NCBI RefSeq assembly: GCF_028369105.1
Contig: NZ_JAQNDO010000001.1
Coordinates: 7,596,501 to 7,660,500, forward strand
Direction: 5' to 3'
From: Polyangium mundeleinium
GTDB taxonomy: Bacteria > Myxococcota_A > Polyangia > Polyangiales > Polyangiaceae
DNA length: 64,000 nt
The translations under genes were made by a program, and so were the position numbers. Positions within the stretch are counted from its first letter, which is position 1. Every line of letters begins with the position of its first letter. Positions 58,447 to 64,000 of this stretch are shown piece after piece. The notes beneath the pieces are model-generated. The model was not told the DNA's origin and did no database searches. It was given only the letters and a program-made list of their open reading frames with translations.

Positions 58447-61260
58447 ATGCCGGTCATGCGCCCCCAGGCGGCGATCCGTCCATTTCGTCGCCCGCTCCTC
58501 TCCATTCTCGCCGTTGCGCCCCTCCTCGCGGGCCTCTCGGTGGGCGCTGAGGCGTCCGCCGCGACGCCGTACACGCTTTTCGAAAGCGGGCAAGTCCGGC
58601 CCGTCGCGCTCTCGCCAAACAAGAAGTTCTTGTTCGCCGTCAATACGCCGGACAATCGCCTCGAGATCTTCCGCGTGGAGCCCTCCGGCCTCTCCCACCG
58701 CGGCTCCGTGCCGGTGGGGCTCGAGCCAGTCGCGGTCGCCGCGCGATCCGACGACGAGATCTGGGTGGTCAATCATCTTTCCGACAGCATCAGCATCGTG
58801 AAGATCGGCCCGTTCGGGTACAATGGCAATGTGGTGCGGACGCTGCTCGTCGGCGACGAGCCGCGCGACATCGTGTTCGGCGGTCCCGGCAAGAACCGCG
58901 CATTCATCACCACAGCCCATCGCGGCCAGAACGTGCCGTACAATCCGCAGCTCACCACGCCCGGCGTGGGCCGCGCCGACGTGTGGGTCTTCGACGCCGG
59001 AAACCTGGGCGCGACGCTCGGCGGCAATCCCCTCTCGATCCTCACGCTCTTCAGCGATACGCCCCGCGCGCTCGCGGTGACGCCCGACGGCTCGCGCGTG
59101 TATGCGGCGGCCTTCCACTCCGGCAACCGCACCACGGCCCTGAGCGACCTCGCCGTCCCCGACGGCGGCGAGGCGGCCGGCGGCGTTCCGGGGCCGAACA
59201 CGAATTTCCAGGGCGTGCCCGCGCCCGAGGTCGGAATCATCGTCAAGCACGACGGCGAGCACTGGAAGGACGTCGTCGGCCGCTCCTGGGACAGCACGGT
59301 GCGCTTCTCCCTGCCGGACAAGGACGTGTTCGTGATCGACGCGAACGCAAATCCTCCGCGCCAGCTCTCCGGTTCGTCCGGCTATTACACAGGTGTCGGC
59401 ACGATCCTCTACAACATGGCCGTGAACCCGGTGAACGGGAAGGTCTACGTCAGCAACACCGAGGCCCGGAACGACCTGCGCTTCGAGGGCCCAGGCACGT
59501 ACGCGGGCGAGACCTTGCGTGGCCACCTGCACGAGAGCCGGATCACGGTGCTCGGGTCGGGCAACGCGGCGCCGCGCCACCTGAACAAGCACATCGATTA
59601 CGACGTGTATCCGGCCCCGGCCGCCGTGAACCAGAAGACCCTCTCGCAGCCCGTCGGGATGGCCGTGTCGAGCGACGGCACGAAGCTCTACGTGGCGGCG
59701 TTCGCCTCGTCGAAGATCGGCGTGTACAACACGGCCGCGCTGGAGAACGACACGTTCGTGCCGAGCACCGCGAACCAGATCGAGCTCACCGGCGGCGGGC
59801 CGACGGGCATGGTGCTCGACGAGGACTGCGGGCGCCTGTACGTGCTCACCCGCTTCGACAATTCGATTGCGGTCGTGAACACCACGACGAAGACGGAAAT
59901 CGGGCACGTGTCGATGCACAGCCCGGAGCCCGAGAGCGTGGTCCAGGGGCGGGCCTTCCTTTACGACGCGCGCTTGTCGTCGAGCAACGGCGAAGCGGCG
60001 TGCGGGAGCTGTCACGTCTTCGGCGATCTGGACAGCCTCGCCTGGGATCTCGGCAATCCCGATGGGACTGTCCTGAACAACCCGGGCCCGTTCGTCCCGG
60101 TCAAGCCCGAGCTCGTCCCCGTCTTCGGCACGGATGATCCGCTCTTCGGCCAGAACCCCGACTTCCATCCGATGAAGGGGCCGATGACGACACAAAGCCT
60201 GCGCGGCATGTCGAACCACGGGCCGATGCACTGGCGCGGCGACCGGACGGGCGGCAATGACGAGGCCTCGTCGCAGCCGGACGACGGGACCTTCGACGAG
60301 GAGGCGGCCTTCAAGAAGTTCAACGGGGCCTTCGTGGACCTGCTCGGCCGCAATGCGACGCTCTCCGCCGAGCAACTGCAGAAGTTCACGGACTTCATCC
60401 TCCAGGTCACCTATCCGCCGAACCCGGTCCGCAACCTCGACAACTCGCTCACGTCCTCGCAACAAGCCGGCCGCGATTTCTTCTTCACCCAGAACGTCGC
60501 GTCCCAGGGCTCCTGCGAAACGTGCCACCGCGTCGATCCCGGGGCAAACCCTGGCGATGCCTTCCCCGGCTTCTTCGGAACCGCAGGCTTTGGCTCGTTC
60601 GACGCGACGACGCAGATCCTCAAGGTCCCGCACCTGCGCAACGCGTACACGAAGGTCGGCATGTTCGGCGCCGCGTTCACGAGCGGCAATCGTCCGCCGG
60701 ATCCGTTCCTCGGCGACCAGGTCCGCGGCTTCGGCCTCAACCACGACGGGGCCGTGCCCGAGCTCTTCACGTTCGTCAGCGGCTTCGACGAGGTCCCGGC
60801 AAACCCGGCCGGCATCCCGAATACGCCGGCGGGCAACCAGGCGAAGCTCGACATGGTGCAATACCAGCTCGCCTTCGAATCGAACATGGCGCCGATCGTG
60901 GGCCAACAGGTGACGCTCACCGCGAGCAACCAGGCCGTCACGTCGGGTCGGGTGAATCTGCTCATCGCGCGCGCCGACGCCGGCGAGTGTGATCTCGTCG
61001 TCAAGGGCCGGCTCGTGAACGAGATTGGCTTGGTGTACGTCGGCAGCGGGCAATTCCTGGTCGATCGCGCCTCGGTCTCGCCCGTCGCGAGGGCCCTGAT
61101 GGAGTCGGTCCTGACGGCGGGCGGCAAGGCGATCACGTATACCTGCGCGCCTCCGGGCTCGGGTGTCCGTATGGGCATCGACCGCGATCTCGACGGCTTC
61201 CTCGACGGCGACGAGCAAGTCGCAGGCAGCGATCCGGCCGATCCCACGAGCACGCCTTGA
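58447..61260 (+). CDS. YVTN beta-propeller protein with two c-type haem motifs
   Basis: A 937-residue exported redox-type protein. Signal peptide LLSILAVAPLLAGLSVGAEA. Residues about 40-470 form YVTN-type propeller blades (VALSPNKKFLFAVNTPDNRL, DEIWVVNHLSDSISIVKIG, GMAVSSDGTKLYVAAFASSK). The C-terminal half is like di-haem cytochrome c peroxidase/MauG proteins, with haem motifs CGSCH near residue 520 and CETCH near residue 695, and KVPHLRNAYTKVGMFG typical of such proteins. The tail GSGVRMGIDRDLDGFLDGDE is a calcium-binding dockerin-like or EF-hand-like end. A GGAGG site precedes ATG 58447. Likely a periplasmic or surface electron-transfer protein; substrate unknown. Confidence 0.87.
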   Translation: MPVMRPQAAIRPFRRPLLSILAVAPLLAGLSVGAEASAATPYTLFESGQVRPVALSPNKKFLFAVNTPDNRLEIFRVEPSGLSHRGSVPVGLEPVAVAARSDDEIWVVNHLSDSISIVKIGPFGYNGNVVRTLLVGDEPRDIVFGGPGKNRAFITTAHRGQNVPYNPQLTTPGVGRADVWVFDAGNLGATLGGNPLSILTLFSDTPRALAVTPDGSRVYAAAFHSGNRTTALSDLAVPDGGEAAGGVPGPNTNFQGVPAPEVGIIVKHDGEHWKDVVGRSWDSTVRFSLPDKDVFVIDANANPPRQLSGSSGYYTGVGTILYNMAVNPVNGKVYVSNTEARNDLRFEGPGTYAGETLRGHLHESRITVLGSGNAAPRHLNKHIDYDVYPAPAAVNQKTLSQPVGMAVSSDGTKLYVAAFASSKIGVYNTAALENDTFVPSTANQIELTGGGPTGMVLDEDCGRLYVLTRFDNSIAVVNTTTKTEIGHVSMHSPEPESVVQGRAFLYDARLSSSNGEAACGSCHVFGDLDSLAWDLGNPDGTVLNNPGPFVPVKPELVPVFGTDDPLFGQNPDFHPMKGPMTTQSLRGMSNHGPMHWRGDRTGGNDEASSQPDDGTFDEEAAFKKFNGAFVDLLGRNATLSAEQLQKFTDFILQVTYPPNPVRNLDNSLTSSQQAGRDFFFTQNVASQGSCETCHRVDPGANPGDAFPGFFGTAGFGSFDATTQILKVPHLRNAYTKVGMFGAAFTSGNRPPDPFLGDQVRGFGLNHDGAVPELFTFVSGFDEVPANPAGIPNTPAGNQAKLDMVQYQLAFESNMAPIVGQQVTLTASNQAVTSGRVNLLIARADAGECDLVVKGRLVNEIGLVYVGSGQFLVDRASVSPVARALMESVLTAGGKAITYTCAPPGSGVRMGIDRDLDGFLDGDEQVAGSDPADPTSTP

Positions 61261-61313
61261 GCGCGTGTTGACAACCTCGCGGGGGCCTTCCAAAAGTCGT
61301 CCCGGCCCCCGCG

Positions 61314-62987
61314 ATGCCGCGCCTGCAAAAGCTCCTCCTCCCCGCCCTCCCGCTCCTCGTGTGGCTCGCGGCCTGCAGCCCCGCGCCGCCGCCCCTGTCC
61401 ACGCCGCCGCCTCCCGAAGCGCCGCCGCCCGCGCCGCCGCCGCCGCACACGCTCCCGCTCGCTTCCCCGCCGCCACAAGCGCTGCCGCCGCCGCCCCCGC
61501 CTCCGCCGCCGCCGTTCCGCTCCGACGAGGTCTTCCGCCTCGCCGTCCGCGGAGGCCACGTGATCGACGGCTCGGGCGCGCCTCGCCACCGCGCCGATGT
61601 CCTCGTCCGCGGCGATCGCATCGCCTTCGTCGGCGACGTCGACCCCTCCGTGCGCGCCGAGCGCACCCTCGACGCCGCGGGCGCCGTCGTCACGCCCGGC
61701 TTCATCGACGCCCATTCCCACGGCGCTCCCCTCGGCGACGTCGAATACGCCCTCGCCATGGGCGTCACCACGCTCGTCGTTGGCCAGGACGGCCGCAGCC
61801 CGGCCACGCGGATCGGCCCCTGGCTCGCGAAAATCGACGCCGGCAGGCCCCGCGTCCACGTCGCGGCCCTCGTCGGACACGGCACCGTGCGCAGCCTCGT
61901 CGGCGCCGCCCTCCAGACGAAGCCGAGGCCCACTGAGCTTCAACGAATGCGGGATCTCGTCGCCCAGGCCCTCCATGACGGCGCCTTTGGCCTCAGCACC
62001 GGCCTCGAGTACGATCCGGGCCGCGGCGCCTCGATGGACGAGCTCGTCGCCCTGGCCGAGCCCGTCGGCGCGCGCGGCGGCGTCGTCATGAGCCACCTCC
62101 GCAGCGAGGACGACGACCGCGTCGAATCCTCGCTCGACGAGCTCTTCGAGATGTGCCGCAAGGCGAAGGCCCGCGCGCACGTCGCGCATATGAAGATCGT
62201 CCTCGGCCGCGGCGCCGCCCGCGCCGAGCGCCTGCTCGCCCACATCGAAAAAGCCCGCGCCGCGGGCCTCTCCGTCACGGCCGACCTGTATCCATACACG
62301 GCGAGTTACACCTCGCTCGCCGTCCTTTTCCCCGATTTCGCGCGCCCGCCGTCCTCCTATGCCGACGCGCTGCGGAGCCGCCGCCACGAGCTCGCGGCCT
62401 TCCTGCGCGCCCGTGTGGAGAAACGCAATGGCCCCGGGGCAATGCTCTTCGGGACGGGCGCGTTCGCCGGCAGGACACTCGACGAGGTCGCCACATCGCG
62501 CCGCATCCCGTTCGAGGACGTCCTCATCGACGTCGGGCCCGACGGCGCCGAGGCCGCTTATTTCGTGATGGACGAAGCCGTCATGGCGCGCCTCTTCACT
62601 GATTCCTTCGTCATGGTCGGCACCGACGGCGGCGGCGGCGGCCGGCATCCGCGTGGCTTTGGCGCGTTCGCGCGGGTGATTGAAGAGCTCGTCGAAAAAC
62701 AACGCCTCGTTTCCCTGGAGGAAGCCGTGCGCAAGATGTCGGATCTGCCCGCCCGCACGCTCGGGCTCGAAGGCGAGCGCGGCTGCGTGCGGGACGGGTG
62801 CGGGGCGGATTTGCTGGTGTTTTCGCCGGGGGAGATCCACGAGCGCGCGAGCTTCACGGCGCCGCATCGGCTGGCCGAGGGGATGCGGTTCGTGGTCGTC
62901 GGGGGCGTGGTCGAGCGCGAGGGAGGAAAGGCGACGGCGGGTCGCGGGGGACGCGCGCTCCGATTTGCGGGGGCGGAGCGGCGGTAG
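61314..62987 (+). CDS. D-aminoacylase-like amidohydrolase lipoprotein
   Basis: A 557-residue lipoprotein of the amidohydrolase superfamily (N-acyl-D-amino-acid deacylase type). A signal peptide with lipobox LAAC is followed by an unusually long Pro-rich stretch at about residues 24-68, then the enzyme: LAVRGGHVIDGSGAPRHRAD, metal motif GFIDAHSHGAPLG, VVGQDGRSPATRIGPWLAKI, VVMSHLRSEDDDR (His), ARAHVAHMKIVLGRG (His and Lys), and VGTDGGGGGRHPRGFGAFAR with the catalytic Asp. A D-amino-acid or D-peptide deacylase acting outside the cytoplasmic membrane is likely. Metal ligands are complete. It starts at ATG 61314, 53 bp after the haem protein gene. Confidence 0.88.
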   Translation: MPRLQKLLLPALPLLVWLAACSPAPPPLSTPPPPEAPPPAPPPPHTLPLASPPPQALPPPPPPPPPPFRSDEVFRLAVRGGHVIDGSGAPRHRADVLVRGDRIAFVGDVDPSVRAERTLDAAGAVVTPGFIDAHSHGAPLGDVEYALAMGVTTLVVGQDGRSPATRIGPWLAKIDAGRPRVHVAALVGHGTVRSLVGAALQTKPRPTELQRMRDLVAQALHDGAFGLSTGLEYDPGRGASMDELVALAEPVGARGGVVMSHLRSEDDDRVESSLDELFEMCRKAKARAHVAHMKIVLGRGAARAERLLAHIEKARAAGLSVTADLYPYTASYTSLAVLFPDFARPPSSYADALRSRRHELAAFLRARVEKRNGPGAMLFGTGAFAGRTLDEVATSRRIPFEDVLIDVGPDGAEAAYFVMDEAVMARLFTDSFVMVGTDGGGGGRHPRGFGAFARVIEELVEKQRLVSLEEAVRKMSDLPARTLGLEGERGCVRDGCGADLLVFSPGEIHERASFTAPHRLAEGMRFVVVGGVVEREGGKATAGRGGRALRFAGAERR

Positions 62988-63045
62988 CAGGAGCGGGAGC
63001 GGGAGCGCAAGCGGGAGCGGGAGCGGGAGCGGAAGCGCAAGCGCC
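62988..63045. repeat. Hexamer repeat (GGGAGC)n between convergent genes
   Basis: About nine copies of GGGAGC or one-base variants (GCAAGC, GGAAGC) begin right after the stop at 62987. They are followed by the partly complementary CTCCCGCTCCGC, so the transcript could fold into an imperfect stem-loop and act as a terminator for both convergent genes. No gene is present. Confidence 0.5.
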
Positions 63046-63070
63046 TGCGCCTCCCGCTCCGCGCACGCCT

Positions 63071-63538
63071 TCAGGTTGCCTGTGCCTTCTTCCGCGGCCC
63101 GGTGGCCATGAAGTCCACCACCGTTTGCAGCTCGGCGGCCAGGTCGGGCATTCGTTCGCCCATGGACGACAGCACGCCGTAGTACGCGAGGAATGCTTCC
63201 CACGCCTCGGACCCCGCCTGCGTGCCGGTGTCCTCGGCGAGTTGCAGGGCGACGCGCAGCTCCTCCTCGATTGGCAGGAGTTGCTTCGTGAGGATGAGGT
63301 CGTTCTCGAGCCCTGCGAGCGGGATCGATTTCAGCGAGACGTTGTGCTGCTTCGCCAGATCGATCACCCGCTGGATGTGCGGATCCGCGCCTCTGCGCTG
63401 CCGCAGCGTGCGCTTACGATCGTCCACGGTGAGCGTGATCCCGTGCGCCCTGAGCTTCTCCACGATCGTCTTCAGTTGCGCGAGCAACTCGATGTGCTGC
63501 TCGGGCGTCAAGAGCGCGTCGCCGACTTTGTTGTCCAT
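63071..63538 (-). CDS. Helical hypothetical protein
   Basis: A 155-residue soluble protein, mostly alpha-helical: LTPEQHIELLAQLKTIVEKLRAHG, HIQRVIDLAKQHNVSLKSIP, LTKQLLPIEEELRVALQLAED and MPDLAAELQTVVDFMATGPRK. No signal peptide, metal motif or known domain; it ends with a short basic tail. Codon bias is normal for the window and the start ATG 63538 has GAACC-type spacing with no strong ribosome site. Proteins of this helical type recur in large myxobacterial genomes, but I cannot name a family. The 22-bp tandem array lies about 100 bp upstream of its start. Confidence 0.75.
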   Translation of the reverse strand: MDNKVGDALLTPEQHIELLAQLKTIVEKLRAHGITLTVDDRKRTLRQRRGADPHIQRVIDLAKQHNVSLKSIPLAGLENDLILTKQLLPIEEELRVALQLAEDTGTQAGSEAWEAFLAYYGVLSSMGERMPDLAAELQTVVDFMATGPRKKAQAT

Positions 63539-63635
63539 GCGTGAAGGTTCCTCGCTTTCAGGGGCAGGTTACTCATCCCTGCTTGGCATTGCGAGCCAGT
63601 TGTTGCGAGCATCGCTCTCCCCGGGTTGGCCAAGG

Positions 63636-63796
63636 ATCGACCCCCGCGGGGCGAAGCATCGGCCACCACGGGGCGAAGCATCGGCCACCGCGGGGCGAAG
63701 CATCGGCCACCGCGGGGCGAAAGATCGGTCCGCGCGGGGCGAAGCATCGGCCAGCGCGGGGCGAAAGATCGGCCATCACGCGGCGAAGGATCGGCC
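63636..63796. repeat. 22-bp tandem repeat array, about seven units
   Basis: Units close to CGCGGGGCGAAGCATCGGCCAC repeat head to tail with an exact 22-bp period; unit starts can be checked at ATCG positions 63637, 63659, 63681, 63703. Variation falls mainly at the last bases and at AAG/AAAG in the middle. As 22 is not a multiple of 3, the array changes frame each unit and is not protein coding. There are no spacers, so it is not CRISPR. Confidence 0.75.
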
Positions 63797-63833
63797 CGCC
63801 ATCCGAAATCCCTTGCACGGTTTCATCCTGGCC

Positions 63834-64000
63834 ATGCACAAGGATCGACGGGAAGAACGCATGCCCCCCGCCGCCGCCGCGCCCGAAGCCGGCTCCGGGG
63901 AAGGACGCAGCGAAGGCGCAGCCCGAAGAGAAGAAGGAAGCGGCGCCGGCCCAGGCGTCCGAGGGCTCGAAGCCTCCGCCGGTTCAAAAAGACGAGCAAG
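63834..64000 (+). CDS. Possible start of a gene running off the right edge
   Basis: From ATG 63834 a frame stays open to the end of the window (MHKDRREERMPPAAAA...). However, the frame starting one base later has better third-position G/C and a plausible Pro/Lys/Ala-rich sequence (KPAPGKDAAKAQPEEKKEAA, then ASEGSKPPPVQKDEQ), but it has no start codon in view. Either the gene uses the second frame with an unseen or shifted start, or the ATG frame is right and the composition misleading. Product unknown. Confidence 0.3.
   Translation, partial: MHKDRREERMPPAAAAPEAGSGEGRSEGAARREEGSGAGPGVRGLEASAGSKRRA

Noticed and set aside
58399..63203. Two frames of about 1000 codons on the minus strand
   Set aside because: Antisense to the haem protein and aminoacylase genes; no recognisable domains, and third-codon G/C bias favours the plus strand.
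63636..63796. CRISPR array
   Set aside because: Units follow one another without spacers and there are no cas genes.
63573..63839. Reading frame through the 22-bp tandem array
   Set aside because: The 22-bp period shifts frame each unit and the protein would be an artefact of repeats (APRWPMLRP-type motifs).

Overview
The window looks like a piece of chromosome from a large-genome, very GC-rich myxobacterium (Myxococcota), most likely a Polyangium/Sorangium-type organism. The evidence is strong third-position G/C bias, many lipoproteins with long Gly/Ala/Ser-rich linkers, several eukaryote-like Ser/Thr kinases, FHA- and GAF-type sigma-54 activators, and two Cys-rich surface proteins ending in a Cys - transmembrane - Arg tail of the MYXO-CTERM kind. 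I found no rRNA, tRNA, CRISPR array, insertion sequence or prophage. Species assignment is inference.

Layout. 1-8.0 kb: end of an unknown gene, a lipase-like alpha/beta hydrolase, then a minus-strand run with three methionine-salvage genes (mtnB, mtnD, mtnC) separated by an outer-membrane porin and a large lipoprotein that carries a one-base frameshift. 8.2-17.4 kb: a GT-C membrane glycosyltransferase, a small Cys-containing protein behind an AT-rich Fur-box-like dyad, a coiled-coil lipoprotein, a kinase-STAND ATPase fusion overlapping an outer-membrane protein, and an FHA-sigma54 activator paired with a Cys-rich MYXO-CTERM-like protein. 17.8-21.2 kb: a compact three-gene cassette with overlapping reading frames (DUF262 protein, SMC/OLD-like ATPase, unknown third protein), visibly less GC-rich than its surroundings; it is the best candidate for an undescribed, defence-like system. 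21.2-25.8 kb: a pyrimidine-rich repeat spacer, a helical hypothetical protein, and a BRCT-propeller-helical-repeat giant with a hairpin in its leader.

26-35 kb: a TPR / CBM3 lipoprotein / Ser-Thr kinase operon; a B12-radical SAM enzyme with an M23 peptidase; a LytS/LytTR two-component pair preceded by three direct repeats at exact 21-bp spacing; and a strange acidic-aromatic-Cys repeat lipoprotein. 34.6-41.7 kb: a membrane protein, a CorC/HlyC transporter-like protein that appears to start at ATC, a CDF metal transporter, a STAS-like protein, a Tat-exported phospholipase C and two lipoproteins, one with a Kazal domain. 41.8-51.6 kb: a 1533-residue kinase-ATPase-TPR-GAF-sigma54 activator fusion, followed by a 1563-residue MYXO-CTERM surface protein and an orphan MazF-like toxin. 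51.6-64 kb: an ArsI-like dioxygenase, polyhydroxybutyrate breakdown genes (hydroxybutyrate dehydrogenase and PhaZ), a lipoprotein, a divergent LysR/SDR pair, a small membrane protein, a GST, a YVTN-propeller/di-haem c protein, a D-aminoacylase-like lipoprotein and a 22-bp tandem array near the right edge.

How it fits together: most of the window is accessory envelope, signalling and storage metabolism. Genes on the same strand with overlaps of 1-8 bp define the credible operons: mtnD/mtnC, kinase-STAND/outer-membrane protein, the DUF262 cassette, the histidine kinase/LytTR pair, and radical SAM/M23. Very long antisense reading frames occur throughout as a by-product of high GC and were discarded.
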